Source of the DNA: an uncultured Clostridia bacterium
Lineage (GTDB): Bacteria > Bacillota > Clostridia > Christensenellales > UBA1242
Direction: 5' to 3'
NCBI GenBank assembly: GCA_947062475.1
Contig: CAMSQA010000002.1
Span: 48,509 to 112,508, forward strand
Length of the DNA: 64,000 bases
The stretch's first letter is position 1. Every line of letters begins with the position of its first letter. Position numbers and translations under genes: made by a program. The notes beneath the pieces were generated by a model, which made no database searches, had not been told where the DNA came from, and worked only from the letters and a program-made list of their open reading frames with translations. Positions 26,764 through 38,243 of this stretch are shown here, one piece after another.

Positions 26764-28245
26764 TTGTCGAAGATTAGGAATTTTATTAATAATTTGACAG
26801 AGGAGGTTACAATGAAAAATATAAAGGAATTAAATTATAAATTGCAACTTGTCAAAAGTGAAATTGACAAAAGAAAAACGGGTGATAATTTGGCTCGTTA
26901 TAACACTGGCAAACATATACATAAAAAGCAACTTGAATTTCATAAATGTTTGAAGAAAAACAGGTGGGTTTTTGGAGGCAATCGTTCTGGAAAAACAGAA
27001 TGTGGTGCAGTGGAGACTGTATATTTGGCAAGAGGCATTCATCCATATCGAAAAAATAAGCCTATTTCCTGTTGGGTGGTAAGTCTTTCAAAGCAGGTGC
27101 AACGTGATGTCGCTCAAAACAAGGTGCTTCACTATCTTCGTAAAGATTGGATTGAAGCTATCGTTATGGCAAGTGGGCGGAGTGATAGTGCTGATAATGG
27201 AATTATTGATTTTATCTTGGTGCGAAATGTGTTTGGTTCGCTTTCGAGGATCGGATTTAAAAGTTGTGATCAAGGTCGTGAAAAATTTCAAGGATCTTCT
27301 CTTGATTTTGTGTGGTTTGATGAAGAACCTCCTTTTGATATTTATCAGGAGTGTAGAATGCGTGTCCTTGATAGAAAAGGTGAAATTTTTGGGACAATGA
27401 CACCACTTAAAGGCTTAACTTGGGTCTATAATGAAATTTATCTCAACCTAAATCACGATGAAAATGTTTGGCATATCGAAATTGAGTGGGCAGATAATCC
27501 GTTTTTGGATGAACATGAGATTGCTGCTATGACAAAATCAATGTCTCAAGAAGAGCTTGAAAGCAGAAGATATGGCAAGTTTATGATTTGCGGTGGAATG
27601 GTGTATAATGAATTTGATGAAAATGTCCATGTAATAGATCCATTTGACATTCCTAAAGAGTGGCAAGATAATATTTCCATTGATCCTGGACTAAATAATC
27701 CACTCTCTTGCCATTGGTATGCAAAGGATTTTGATGGAAATGTGTATGTGATTGCCGAACACTTTGAAAAGGGAAAAGATGTTGCTTATCATGCCCAAAG
27801 AATTAAAGAAATTTCAAATAGACTTGATTGGCACTATTATAATGGAAAACTTAGAGCACTTATTGACAGTGCGGCAATGCAGAGAACACTTGCAAGCAGT
27901 AAAAGTGTGGTAGAACTATTTGCGGATAATGATATTCTTGTAAATCCAAAGGTCAACAAAGATATGTTCAGTGGAATAAACAGAGTAAAGAGATTTTTAA
28001 AGGACGGTGAGGGGAAGGCTCATCTATTTATCTTTAAAAATTGCGTTAAACTTATTGAAGAGATAAAAAGTTATTGGTGGGGCGATCAAGACCTGCCTAT
28101 TAAGAAGGACGATCACTGTTTAGATGAAATGCGTTATTATCTTATGAGTTTAAATATAAACGAACGAAAAAAAGAAGAGAAAACTAAGCTTGAAAAAGAA
28201 AAAGAAAGATTGATAAAAAAGCTGGCAAAAAACCGTCAATTTTAA
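26764..28245 (+). CDS. Phage terminase large subunit-like protein
   Basis: Walker A FGGNRSGKTE, Walker B LDFVWFDEEPP, RNase H-like nuclease motifs ISIDPGLNNPL / ALIDSAA / DDHCLDEMRYYL. Confidence 0.85.
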   Translation: MSKIRNFINNLTEEVTMKNIKELNYKLQLVKSEIDKRKTGDNLARYNTGKHIHKKQLEFHKCLKKNRWVFGGNRSGKTECGAVETVYLARGIHPYRKNKPISCWVVSLSKQVQRDVAQNKVLHYLRKDWIEAIVMASGRSDSADNGIIDFILVRNVFGSLSRIGFKSCDQGREKFQGSSLDFVWFDEEPPFDIYQECRMRVLDRKGEIFGTMTPLKGLTWVYNEIYLNLNHDENVWHIEIEWADNPFLDEHEIAAMTKSMSQEELESRRYGKFMICGGMVYNEFDENVHVIDPFDIPKEWQDNISIDPGLNNPLSCHWYAKDFDGNVYVIAEHFEKGKDVAYHAQRIKEISNRLDWHYYNGKLRALIDSAAMQRTLASSKSVVELFADNDILVNPKVNKDMFSGINRVKRFLKDGEGKAHLFIFKNCVKLIEEIKSYWWGDQDLPIKKDDHCLDEMRYYLMSLNINERKKEEKTKLEKEKERLIKKLAKNRQF

Positions 28246-28380
28246 AAAAATTTAAATAAAAATATTAAAAGTGAAAATATTTTGTATTTTGTTTGGAAAA
28301 AATTTTATTATGTGTTAAATTTAAAATAGATATATATAGATATATTTGGATATATTAAATATATTATAATTATAAAGCGG

Positions 28381-30660
28381 GTGAATATGAAAAAAATTTA
28401 TATTTTAGTTTTTTCTTTTATATTTTTACTTTGCGGTGTGGGAACATTTTCCCCTATTCTTTTTAATGGCTCTGCCGAAGAGAAATTGCACAAAACAATA
28501 TCCTCAGCTGAAGAATTTGTCAGTGTCATGTCAGAAGTTGAAAATTATAACAACAGCAATGTTGTCATCACCCTTGAAAACGATATAGACTTAGGCGGAC
28601 AAGAACTTTCTTATCTTTCAAGTATCAACGCTGAGAATCTAACTTTTAAAGGAATCTTTGATGGTAAAGGCTGGACAATTTCAAATATTTCTTTTGTAGG
28701 CGATGCAGGGATTTCATATTTCGGACTCATTCCTTATGCATATAATGCTGAAATAAAAAACGTGAGAATAAGCGGTAAAGTTGAATATCAATTTAGCGAG
28801 CTTAATTCAAAAGAATTGTTTGCTGGTATGCTTGTTGGCTTTGGAAGAAATGTCAAATTTGAAAACTGCGAACTTGATAATTCAAGCGATCAAGATAATA
28901 ATGAAATCTCTCTTGCTGTTTATTCAAACCTTAACTATGGTGCTCTTGCGGGTCAGGTGATAAATGATTTGCCAATTAGCGGAAATGTCAACATTTCAAA
29001 TTGCGTCAATTATTATGATGTGAGCGTTGACTTAAAAAACAATTCTACAGTGTTTGCTGGTGGCTTTGTTGGAAATATAAAAGATGGATATTTTCACAAT
29101 AATATCAATATCGGGAAATTTACAATTGCAAATTCATCAAATTTTATTGATGCTGAAAATGTTTTTATTGGCGGCATTGCTGGTGGCGTATATGGGAGCA
29201 ATACAGTAATAAAAAATAATATTTTTAATGGACAAATTATCAATAATGATTCCTCATTAAAAATCAATTCTGGTGCTGTAATAGGTGGTGTAACTGGAAA
29301 TATTGAAAAATCAAATATCAACTTTTGTTATTATTCTGATTTTAATTTGAAGCTAAGTGGTGATAAAACTCTTGCCGCAGGGGAATATTTAAAAGCAGTT
29401 GCAAATATAAACAAAGATTTTATTACTGATGGGACAAATTTTGACCCTGCACTCAAAATGTGGGACTTCGATCAAATCTTTATGCAAATGAGTTCTGGCT
29501 TTCATCTACAAAGCTTTCAAATTTTCAATTTTTCTTTTCAACAACTTCTTGACAATTCTCTATGCATAGAAAGTGCAAGATTTGTCACTGACGAAGAAGA
29601 TATAAGGCTTGCTGCGCGTTTTGGAGAAGAGGTCAAGATCAAGATTAATTTAAAAAATCAATATTATGGCTTTTATCAACTCACAAGAGTATATCGCAAT
29701 AGCAATCAGTTGACTGCACCTTATACAATTGAGGCAATTGAGAATGAAGCTCATCAAGTCTCAGGATATTATGTTTCATTTAAAGCAAACGATATGACAA
29801 GCGGGGCTTATTCTTTCAGCGTTGACGCAAAAGTGTTTAAATGTATGGTTTCAATATCAAATGAAGCAAAAGAAAATAGTCAAGGTGGAATATTAGTTGA
29901 CAGTGGTTCAACACCTCAAGAAAATGTAGAATTGCCTTTTTCAATTAATATTAAAGAAAAAAAGGTTGTTGCAAAAGAGAATGAACCTTTTGTGTTTGAA
30001 AGATGGGAACTTTTTGTGAAAGATAATAATGGTCAATTTAATCAAATGGTTTTATTTGACAATGACCAAGATAGTTCACTTGTCATATCTTTTGGACAAG
30101 CACCTTTTGATAGAGAATTTAAACTTGTAGCATATTTTTCTAAGAATGCTGTCAAAGTGGACTTTGGTCAATATAATACAAATATGGTCAAGTCAATCAC
30201 CTTTGGAGGAAAACTTTATGAAGGCGTGCCTATAGAAGTTTCTCCAACAAGTTCACCTTCTTTAGTTGTGGTTGTTGGAAAAGATTATGCAATTGATATT
30301 GATGCATTCACTCGCGATATAAAGGCAATCTATGGAAATAATTCCACTCAAACTTTGATTACATCACAGCCAGAAAAAAATGAAGAAGATGGTTCGACGA
30401 CTTATAGATTTTCAATAAATCTTAGATATGTTCAAGAATTTGATAATGGTTCTCTTAAATTATCTTTTATGATTAAGAAAGATGGCGGCAATGGTTTGAA
30501 TAATTTATTGTGGCTTTATATTACTCTTCCGATAGTAGTAGTGGTTGCAGCGGTAGTTGTAATAATAATCATTTTGAGAAAACGTCGCAATAGTGGATCT
30601 AAAGGTGATGGTCAAGCAAAAGTTAAAGAAAAAAAGGTAAGTTATAAAGATTTTTATTGA
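28381..30660 (+). CDS. Large surface protein with GLUG-like repeats and C-terminal TM anchor
   Basis: Signal peptide, DIDLGGQELSYLSS...FKGIFDGKGWTISNI, GYFHNNINIG, C-terminal LYITLPIVVVVAAVVVIIIILRKRR. Confidence 0.7.
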   Translation: MNMKKIYILVFSFIFLLCGVGTFSPILFNGSAEEKLHKTISSAEEFVSVMSEVENYNNSNVVITLENDIDLGGQELSYLSSINAENLTFKGIFDGKGWTISNISFVGDAGISYFGLIPYAYNAEIKNVRISGKVEYQFSELNSKELFAGMLVGFGRNVKFENCELDNSSDQDNNEISLAVYSNLNYGALAGQVINDLPISGNVNISNCVNYYDVSVDLKNNSTVFAGGFVGNIKDGYFHNNINIGKFTIANSSNFIDAENVFIGGIAGGVYGSNTVIKNNIFNGQIINNDSSLKINSGAVIGGVTGNIEKSNINFCYYSDFNLKLSGDKTLAAGEYLKAVANINKDFITDGTNFDPALKMWDFDQIFMQMSSGFHLQSFQIFNFSFQQLLDNSLCIESARFVTDEEDIRLAARFGEEVKIKINLKNQYYGFYQLTRVYRNSNQLTAPYTIEAIENEAHQVSGYYVSFKANDMTSGAYSFSVDAKVFKCMVSISNEAKENSQGGILVDSGSTPQENVELPFSINIKEKKVVAKENEPFVFERWELFVKDNNGQFNQMVLFDNDQDSSLVISFGQAPFDREFKLVAYFSKNAVKVDFGQYNTNMVKSITFGGKLYEGVPIEVSPTSSPSLVVVVGKDYAIDIDAFTRDIKAIYGNNSTQTLITSQPEKNEEDGSTTYRFSINLRYVQEFDNGSLKLSFMIKKDGGNGLNNLLWLYITLPIVVVVAAVVVIIIILRKRRNSGSKGDGQAKVKEKKVSYKDFY

Positions 30661-30771
30661 TAAAAAACATTTTGATTTATATAAAAGTTTTTAAGTTTTA
30701 AAGTTTTATATTATAAATTTCATTAAAAAAAGCACAATTATTGTGCTTTTTTTTGAAAACAAGTATTTTTT

Positions 30772-31788
30772 TTATTTATTTACAATTTTATTTGCAATTG
30801 TTGTGTTTACGATGTTTTCATATTTTGGTGTATATTTATCTTTTGATGCATTGTTTAAAACATTTAAAAGATTATTGAATGATGTTTCAGTCATTACTGG
30901 GTTTGAGCACCAAGCATCAATTGAAAGATATTGAGAAACGGCAATTTCAAGTTCTTCAAGGGTCATACCAGCAAATGATTTTTGCAAAACTTTTGCAGAG
31001 TCTTTATGACTTTGAGTTGAGATGTATTGATAACCTCTATAAACCGCTTTTAAAAACTTTTCTGATTGTTCAGCATTCTTCTTTAAATAACTTTCTCTTG
31101 CGATAAAGCAGGTATATGGAATATATCCAGAAAGGTCACCAACGGCCTTTAAAACATATCCGTTGCCAGCTTTTTGAAGATTGGTTGCAGTTGGTTCGAA
31201 TAAAGAGCAATATTCATTGCCTGAGGTGATAAATTCACTTCCAATGTTTGCAAAAGCAACATCTGTTCTGAGGTTTACTTCTCCTTTTGAAGCATTTGTG
31301 CCAATGGTGAGACCTGCTTTTTCAATGACATATTGAAGGGTCATTGCAGGCATACCTCCTTGTCTTCCGCCAATGATGGTTTTGCCTTTGAGATCATTTA
31401 ACGTGAAGTTATCATTCTGCTCTCTTCCTACAATGAAAGAACCATCTTTTTGTGTAAGTTGACCAAAGACCATTGGTTTATCTTTGACCTCTTCGGCATA
31501 GACAACCTGTTCAGGACCAGCCAAAATGATATCAGCACTTCCACTTATGAGAGTTGTCATTGATGAGTCAGAACCACTTGTGCTTTCAAGAGTTACATTC
31601 AAACCTTCATCTTTGAAATAATCAAGATTGAGTGCGACATAAAGCGGTGCATAGAAGATACTATGAGTGACTTCATTCAGTCTGATTTTATTTTTATCAT
31701 TATTTCCACAGCCTACAAACATGAGTGATGTGCCAAGCACAATCATAAAGCAGACAAGAAACAATGAAAATTTTTTAAATTTATGCAT
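30772..31788 (-). CDS. ABC transporter substrate-binding lipoprotein (SsuA/THI5/NMT1-like)
   Basis: Lipobox LMFVGCG; VTHSIFYAPLYVALNLDYFKDEGLNVTLE; GRQGGMPAMTLQYVIEKAGL. Confidence 0.85.
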   Translation of the reverse strand: MHKFKKFSLFLVCFMIVLGTSLMFVGCGNNDKNKIRLNEVTHSIFYAPLYVALNLDYFKDEGLNVTLESTSGSDSSMTTLISGSADIILAGPEQVVYAEEVKDKPMVFGQLTQKDGSFIVGREQNDNFTLNDLKGKTIIGGRQGGMPAMTLQYVIEKAGLTIGTNASKGEVNLRTDVAFANIGSEFITSGNEYCSLFEPTATNLQKAGNGYVLKAVGDLSGYIPYTCFIARESYLKKNAEQSEKFLKAVYRGYQYISTQSHKDSAKVLQKSFAGMTLEELEIAVSQYLSIDAWCSNPVMTETSFNNLLNVLNNASKDKYTPKYENIVNTTIANKIVNK

Positions 31789-31977
31789 TTTTCCTCCTTA
31801 CATTAGTCAATTTATGTTTTTTTTGATATGATTGTGAATGATAAATGTCGAAATCATTTTAATTTGTAGTATTTCTAGAAAAAAAATATAAAATCTATGT
31901 TGAATAATCTATCATTTTTTAAAATTAAAATACTTTATTTTTTTGACTTTTCAGGTGAAAGTTATTATAATTTTTAT

Positions 31978-32514
31978 ATGAAAGTTTCTTCAGGTAAATT
32001 TGGCGGTCGAAAACTTGCAGAAAATAAGTTTGATCACATAAGACCAACCGCCGACATAGTTAAACAGGCAATATTCAACAGATTGACAGATGAAGTTGTG
32101 GGGGCAAAGGTTCTTGACCTTTTTTGCGGAACTGGTGCACTTGGAATTGAGGCATTAAGCAGGGGTGCAAGCGAAGTCATATTTGTTGATAAGGACAAAA
32201 GAAGCATAATGCTTACTAATACAAATTTAAAAAGTTTAAACATTCAAGCAAAAACGATTAATGCCGATTTTGAAGTCGCAATTAAAAAACTCAGTGGAAA
32301 TAAATTCGATATTATTATCCTTGACCCTCCTTATAAGGCTGGTCTATATGAAAAAGCACTAAGCAAGATTTTCGAGTTTGATTTGCTTGCTGAAGATGGT
32401 GTGATTGTCTGTGAACATGACAAAACTGCTGTTATAGATTTTTCACCTTTTGAAAAGGAAAGCGAAAAGAAATATGGAATAAAAATTCTCACTTATCTGA
32501 AAAATAAAAAGTGA
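31978..32514 (+). CDS. rsmD: 16S rRNA (guanine966-N2)-methyltransferase
   Basis: SGKFGGRKL...RPTADIVKQAIFNRL...VLDLFCGTGALGIEALSRGA...IIILDPPY. Confidence 0.92.
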   Translation: MKVSSGKFGGRKLAENKFDHIRPTADIVKQAIFNRLTDEVVGAKVLDLFCGTGALGIEALSRGASEVIFVDKDKRSIMLTNTNLKSLNIQAKTINADFEVAIKKLSGNKFDIIILDPPYKAGLYEKALSKIFEFDLLAEDGVIVCEHDKTAVIDFSPFEKESEKKYGIKILTYLKNKK

Positions 32515-32585
32515 TGATTATAAATTAAAAAACCTTATTGACTATTGTTTTGAAAATGATATAATAATAAGAGAAAAGGAAGGCT

Positions 32586-32879
32586 ATGGTTGAACTGATA
32601 ATTAAAGAAATCAATAAAAATAATCAATTTATCTTACTCGATAATAAGACAGAAGAGGCTTATTTTCTATTTTTTGAATTTTACAATGTTCAACCTGAGC
32701 TAGGCGACAAATTGATTATTTCAAGAGATTTATTAAATCGTTTTTCGCCTTTCTTTGCACAGCCTTACGCTTTTGATGTGCTTGATGAAAAAAGCATAAT
32801 TGGTGACATAAAAGCTCAAGACAAAGCTTGTCTTATAAAAAATAATTGTAAAATCTATTTGATAAGGGTTTATGGTTGA
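32586..32879 (+). CDS. Hypothetical protein
   Basis: 97-aa ORF overlapping the start of the downstream LRR-like ORF. Confidence 0.5.
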   Translation: MVELIIKEINKNNQFILLDNKTEEAYFLFFEFYNVQPELGDKLIISRDLLNRFSPFFAQPYAFDVLDEKSIIGDIKAQDKACLIKNNCKIYLIRVYG

Positions 32880-34291
32880 TGGATGATTTAAAATATATCA
32901 AAAAACATTATGGAGAGAACTTTGCACATCTGTGCAGAAGTCTTTTTTCAACCATATTGCAAAATGAAGGAATGCTTTCAAAACTGATTTCTGAGTCTTT
33001 TGCACCAAGTAGAGATTTGTATTATGCTGTAATTTCTTGCATACCAGAATTTCAAGAATATATTTACAGCCTTATCGCAATAAAAGATACCCGTAAAGTT
33101 GATAAAGAAAATGTCAAAACACCTGAAGAACTTTTAGATAAAGCGGGATATATATTATATCCAGAATGCAAAAGCAAAGAAGAACTGCTTTCATTTGAAA
33201 AGTATTATGATAAATATGAAAGGCTTTGTTCTTTTAAAGGAGATCGTCTAGAGACTTGTCGGGTGTGGTTTGCAGTAAAAAAGAATGTTGATGAAATTAA
33301 AAGAGGCGATTTTCCTCTTCCAGAGAGGCAGGATGAGTATGGCACAAGTGTAATAAGCATTCAATGCACAAGAAGCAATCTTAGCACTTTGTCGATAAAA
33401 AATCGTTATAATCATAGTGTTGATTTCCCTGATTCCACCTTTGATAACAATCTTGATAATATTATTGAAGGTTTGACAGATTCTTTTATTGTCCACAATA
33501 ACTTAACTTTACTTAGTGGCACTAGTGCTGACTTTGAACTGCTTGGTTTTTCAAGAGCGAATGATGGAAAATTTTATAAAACCAATCTTACAGTAGGTTT
33601 AATAAATTATTGTGAAAAAAATATTGTGATTAATCATGGAAAGGTTGTTGCGTTTGACCAAAGCAGATACCTCTTGATTGATAATTATATTTTGGATTTA
33701 AAGGAGAAAAAGATTTCTCATTATCCAGCAAGACTTTCTGATGCTTTCATTCAAAGCATAGGCAAAATAAAAGAAATTAAGATTATAAAAGATGCTAATG
33801 AAAATAAAATTATAAACATCACTCCAAAAATTGGAAACGATGTCGTGATAATTGCAAATAGAAATAATCAAATTATCAGTTATAAAAATGACAATGCAAC
33901 CTGGATAGGAAGCTTTTTCTTAGGTTTTGCAAAAAAGATTGAAAGTATCGAACTTGAAAATGTTGTAGGTATTGATGGCAATTTCGCAACTAATGCAAAG
34001 AATTTGAACAAATTGTATATACCAAATGTTGAAAAAATAGGAAGGGCATTTTTGCTTAACAATAATAAACTTAAAGTCCTTGATGCACCGAAATTAAAAA
34101 AGTTTAGAGAATATTTTTTGAAGCATAACAATACTTTAGAAGAAATCAATGTGCCAAGTTTGGAGGATATAAGTTATTTTACTCAAAACTTCCCAAATGC
34201 CAAGATCAATTCAAAACCAAAGAATAATCAAAATCCAGATTTGCAAATAGAAGAAACAAAAGAATGCGATAATGGGGCGGAAATTAATTGA
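32876..34291 (+). CDS. Leucine-rich-repeat-like hypothetical protein
   Basis: C-terminal NLNKLYIPNVEKIGRAFLLNNNKLKVLDAPKLKKFREYFLKHNNTLEEINVPSLEDI repeats. Confidence 0.6.
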   Translation: MMDDLKYIKKHYGENFAHLCRSLFSTILQNEGMLSKLISESFAPSRDLYYAVISCIPEFQEYIYSLIAIKDTRKVDKENVKTPEELLDKAGYILYPECKSKEELLSFEKYYDKYERLCSFKGDRLETCRVWFAVKKNVDEIKRGDFPLPERQDEYGTSVISIQCTRSNLSTLSIKNRYNHSVDFPDSTFDNNLDNIIEGLTDSFIVHNNLTLLSGTSADFELLGFSRANDGKFYKTNLTVGLINYCEKNIVINHGKVVAFDQSRYLLIDNYILDLKEKKISHYPARLSDAFIQSIGKIKEIKIIKDANENKIINITPKIGNDVVIIANRNNQIISYKNDNATWIGSFFLGFAKKIESIELENVVGIDGNFATNAKNLNKLYIPNVEKIGRAFLLNNNKLKVLDAPKLKKFREYFLKHNNTLEEINVPSLEDISYFTQNFPNAKINSKPKNNQNPDLQIEETKECDNGAEIN

Positions 34292-34374
34292 ATTTGTTTA
34301 TCTTCAATTTAAGTATTTTTCAGAACAAAAAAAGATGGGAAATTCCATCTTTTTTAATTAATATTAAATGCATT

Positions 34375-35103
34375 TTAAATTACAGGTTCAAAATTCTCAA
34401 ATATTACATTATCGCAATGTTTGACCACCTTTAAATACTCACTTTGACTTGTGATTGACCAAGCAAGAAGTGGAAGATCTTTATATTTTTGGGTAAATCT
34501 ATTTGGAAGTCTTTTTGCCTCATAACTTATGAAGTTTGGGTGACTGACACGTTTATTTAACATCATTCTTTTAAGGGCATATTTTTTGAAAAAAGCAAGT
34601 TTCATATCTCTGAAATAGCTTGAGAGTTGACCTCTTGGAATTTCTGGAGCATGCTTATAAAAATATTCAAGCACAAAAGGATTGAAGGACTGGATGGCAA
34701 ATTCACCCTTATAATTGCTTAAAAGTTCCAGCACTCCCTTTTCAAGATTACCAACTTTTCCTTCATTTTTGATTTCGATAAGAAGAGGGACTCTTCCGTC
34801 AACAAACTGAAGGACTTCTTCAAATGTAGGTATTTTTTCATTGCTTCCTTTTAAAGAGAGATATTTTAAATCTTCTTTATTGAGAAATTTTAAATATCCA
34901 TCGTTATCTGTAAGGCGTGAAAGACTATCGTCATGAAAAACGACAATTGTTCCGTCAGCGATAATTTGAACATCAAGTTCGATAGGATATCCGCTTTCGA
35001 TAGCTTTTGCAAAAGCAGTTAAAGAATTTTCAGGTATGGTTGCACTATGCAAGCCTCTATGAGCAATTGGTTGTTGGACCAACCAAGAATTGAATAAATC
35101 CAT
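34375..35103 (-). CDS. Glycerophosphodiester phosphodiesterase
   Basis: IAHRGLHSATIPENSLTAFAKAIESGYPIELDVQIIADGTIVVFHDDSLSRLT. Confidence 0.92.
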   Translation of the reverse strand: MDLFNSWLVQQPIAHRGLHSATIPENSLTAFAKAIESGYPIELDVQIIADGTIVVFHDDSLSRLTDNDGYLKFLNKEDLKYLSLKGSNEKIPTFEEVLQFVDGRVPLLIEIKNEGKVGNLEKGVLELLSNYKGEFAIQSFNPFVLEYFYKHAPEIPRGQLSSYFRDMKLAFFKKYALKRMMLNKRVSHPNFISYEAKRLPNRFTQKYKDLPLLAWSITSQSEYLKVVKHCDNVIFENFEPVI

Positions 35104-35274
35104 TAAAACCTCGTTTATATATAATATTAGTGTTTTTTATATTTTAACATAATATTTTAATAAAATAAAGTGTTTTTTCAATTATTTTTGATTAATACAG
35201 ACAAAATTAAATATTATTTTTATTAAATATTAAAAAAGTTTGAATTTTTTTTTGATATTTGATATAATTTCTGC

Positions 35275-37080
35275 ATGGAAAGATTGAAAAAAGTAAGAAA
35301 TTTTTGTATTGTAGCACATATTGATCATGGCAAATCAACACTTGCTGATAGACTTATTGAAAAAACAGGCACTCTTGAAAAACGTGACATGCAAGAGCAG
35401 CTTTTAGATAGTATGGATCTTGAAAGAGAAAAAGGTATTACAATTAAGCTTACTCCAACACGAATGAATTATAGTTTTGAAGGTGAAGATTATATTTTAA
35501 ACCTCATTGATACTCCTGGACATGTAGATTTCACATATGAAGTTTCACGTTCGCTGGCAGCTTGTGAGGGGGCAATCCTTATCGTTGATGCTTCACAAGG
35601 TGTTGAAGCTCAAACGCTTGCAAATGCATATCTTGCCATTGACAACAATCTTGAAATTTTGCCAGTAATAAACAAGATTGATCTTCCTTCTGCAAGACCT
35701 GAAGAGGTAAAAAAAGAAATTGAAGATGTGGTTGGCGTTCCTGCAATGCATGCACCATGTATTTCGGCAAAAGATGGAACAAACATAGATGATGTTTTGC
35801 AGATGATTGTAAAAGAATTTCCTTGCCCAAAAGGTGATGACAATAAGCCTCTTAAATGCTTAATATTTGATAGTTATTATGATAATTTTAAAGGTGCAAT
35901 TTGTCTTATTCGCGTTTTTGATGGCGAGGTTAGGGTTGGGGATAAAATTAAAATGATGCAAACAGGCAAAATCTATGATGTCACAGAAGTAGGTGTCTTT
36001 GTGCCTTTTGCAAAATCTACTGAAGTGCTTAGTTCTGGCGATGTTGGCTATCTTGCCTGTTCAATCAAAACAATCAGTGATGTTGCTGTAGGTGATACTG
36101 TCACAAGTGCAATAAATCCTACGGCTCAACCGCTTTCTGGCTACAAAAAAGTTCAGCCTGTTGTTTTTTGTGGCATTTTTCCTGTAGACGGGGCGAAATA
36201 TAACGAGCTTAAAGAAAGTCTTGAAAAACTTAAATTGAATGACGCCTCACTGGAATTTCAACCTGAAGTTTCTCAAGCACTTGGTTATGGTTTTAGATGC
36301 GGATTTCTTGGACTTTTGCATCTGGAAATAATCACTGAGAGGCTAGAACGAGAGTTTAATCTTGATATCATCACTACTGCACCTTCGGTGTTTTATCATG
36401 TTTATAAAACTGATGGAGATATGCTTGAACTTTCAAATCCCTCATCTTTGCCAAGTGCGGTTGAGATTGAGTATATTGAAGAACCAATTGTAAAGGCAAG
36501 TATTTTTGCTCCACCTCAGTATGTTGGGGCAATAATGGAGCTTTGTCAGGAAAAGAGGGGGATTTATAAAGATTTATCATATATAGATGAAAACAGAGTC
36601 AAAATAAGTTATGTTTTGCCACTTGGCGAAATTATCTATGATTTCTTTGATAGTTTGAAATCAAGGACAAAAGGCTATGCAAGTTTTGACTATGAAATTG
36701 CAGGTTATGAGAGGAGTGAACTTGTCAAAGTTGACATTCTTTTGAATGGCGAAAGATGTGATGCTCTTTCAATAATAGTTCATAAAGATAAGGCCTATAC
36801 TCGTGGAAGAGCACTCACAGAAAAACTTAAAAAAATAATACCACGTCAGCTTTTTGAAGTGCCTATTCAGGCGGCGATTGGCGGTAAAATTATTGCAAGA
36901 GAGACCATTTCAGCAATGCGAAAGGATGTGCTTGCAAAATGCTATGGCGGCGATATAACAAGAAAACGTAAACTTCTTGAAAAGCAAAAAGAGGGTAAAA
37001 AGCGTATGCGAAAGATTGGTTCTGTGGAAATTCCATCAGAAGCATTTATGTCAATATTAAAACTTGATGGTGAAGAATAA
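35275..37080 (+). CDS. lepA: Elongation factor 4
   Basis: G1-G4 motifs ([30 protein letters not shown]) and LepA C-terminal [34 protein letters not shown]. Confidence 0.97.
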   Translation: MERLKKVRNFCIVAHIDHGKSTLADRLIEKTGTLEKRDMQEQLLDSMDLEREKGITIKLTPTRMNYSFEGEDYILNLIDTPGHVDFTYEVSRSLAACEGAILIVDASQGVEAQTLANAYLAIDNNLEILPVINKIDLPSARPEEVKKEIEDVVGVPAMHAPCISAKDGTNIDDVLQMIVKEFPCPKGDDNKPLKCLIFDSYYDNFKGAICLIRVFDGEVRVGDKIKMMQTGKIYDVTEVGVFVPFAKSTEVLSSGDVGYLACSIKTISDVAVGDTVTSAINPTAQPLSGYKKVQPVVFCGIFPVDGAKYNELKESLEKLKLNDASLEFQPEVSQALGYGFRCGFLGLLHLEIITERLEREFNLDIITTAPSVFYHVYKTDGDMLELSNPSSLPSAVEIEYIEEPIVKASIFAPPQYVGAIMELCQEKRGIYKDLSYIDENRVKISYVLPLGEIIYDFFDSLKSRTKGYASFDYEIAGYERSELVKVDILLNGERCDALSIIVHKDKAYTRGRALTEKLKKIIPRQLFEVPIQAAIGGKIIARETISAMRKDVLAKCYGGDITRKRKLLEKQKEGKKRMRKIGSVEIPSEAFMSILKLDGEE

Positions 37081-38198
37081 TGCTTGGCGTTTATATTCAC
37101 ATTCCTTTTTGTCAGCAAAAATGTGCATATTGTGCTTTTGCTTCCTTTGTGACCGACGAAAAAGAAAGAGAAAGATATATAAAAAAATTAATTTTTGATA
37201 TAAACAATTTTCATTTGTTATATCCCCAAAAGCGATATAGAAAAATTGACACCATTTATATTGGTGGCGGCACACCAAGTCTTTTATCGATAAAACAACT
37301 TGAAAAGATAATTCAAGCTGTGAAAGAAAATTTTAATTTAGCAGAGGATTATGAATTTACAATTGAGTGCAATCCAAATTCGATTGATGAAGAAAAGCTT
37401 AAATTTTATAAACAATGTGGGATAAATCGTCTATCAATCGGTGTGCAAAGTCTTGATGATGATCAGTTAAAGTTTGCAGGACGTCTGCATAATGGTGATT
37501 GTGCAATGAAGGCAATAGAAATGGCAGGAAAATATTTTGATAATATTTCTTGTGATGTTTTGATTGGGCTTTTAGGCATGAATAAAGACAAATATATTAT
37601 GCAAATTGAAAAGCTTATTTCGAATGGTGTTAAGCATATTTCAGCTTATATGCTTCAAATTGAAAAAGGCACTCTTATTGAAAAAATTGTGAAAGAAAAA
37701 AGAGTGACTTTGCCTTTGGATGAAGATTGCATTGAAGTTTATGATAGGACGGCAAAGTTTTTAGCCGAAAATGCATTTTATCAATATGAAGTGTCAAATT
37801 TTGCAATAAATGGCTATGAAAGCAAACATAACTTAAAATATTGGACTGGTGAGGAGTATGTGGGCTTTGGGCTGTCAGCGCACAGCTATCTTGGTGGCAA
37901 AAGGATCTCTTGCGCTGACAGGTTGGACTTGTATTATAAAGATGAAGGTGAATTTTCTGAAGAACTTAGCAATAAAGAATTGATAGAAGAACATATAATG
38001 CTTGGACTTCGTTGTAAAATAGGGATTAATAAAAACTATTTGCTTGAAAAAGGTTATGACATAACAAAAAATTCATATTTGCAAGATTTTATTGAAAAAG
38101 AAATCATTATTACACAAAAAGATGACAATATATTAAAATTAAATCCCCAATATTATGGCGTCAACAATTTTATTATTACATCACTTCTTCCTAAATAA
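37080..38198 (+). CDS. hemW: Radical SAM heme chaperone/coproporphyrinogen oxidase-like HemW
   Basis: VYIHIPFCQQKCAYCAF, IYIGGGTPSLL, SIGVQSLDDDQLKFAGRLH. Confidence 0.94.
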   Translation: MLGVYIHIPFCQQKCAYCAFASFVTDEKERERYIKKLIFDINNFHLLYPQKRYRKIDTIYIGGGTPSLLSIKQLEKIIQAVKENFNLAEDYEFTIECNPNSIDEEKLKFYKQCGINRLSIGVQSLDDDQLKFAGRLHNGDCAMKAIEMAGKYFDNISCDVLIGLLGMNKDKYIMQIEKLISNGVKHISAYMLQIEKGTLIEKIVKEKRVTLPLDEDCIEVYDRTAKFLAENAFYQYEVSNFAINGYESKHNLKYWTGEEYVGFGLSAHSYLGGKRISCADRLDLYYKDEGEFSEELSNKELIEEHIMLGLRCKIGINKNYLLEKGYDITKNSYLQDFIEKEIIITQKDDNILKLNPQYYGVNNFIITSLLPK

Positions 38199-38243
38199 AA
38201 AAAATAATCAAATATCACAAAAACACTTGCAAAAAGTTTTCAT

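Noticed and set aside
28325-28375. GATATAT repeats upstream of the GLUG-like gene as regulatory repeats
   Set aside because: Low-complexity AT sequence expected in this background; no evidence of function.
35579-35843. Minus-strand ORFs inside lepA
   Set aside because: Fully antisense to a highly conserved gene; composition typical of shadow ORFs.
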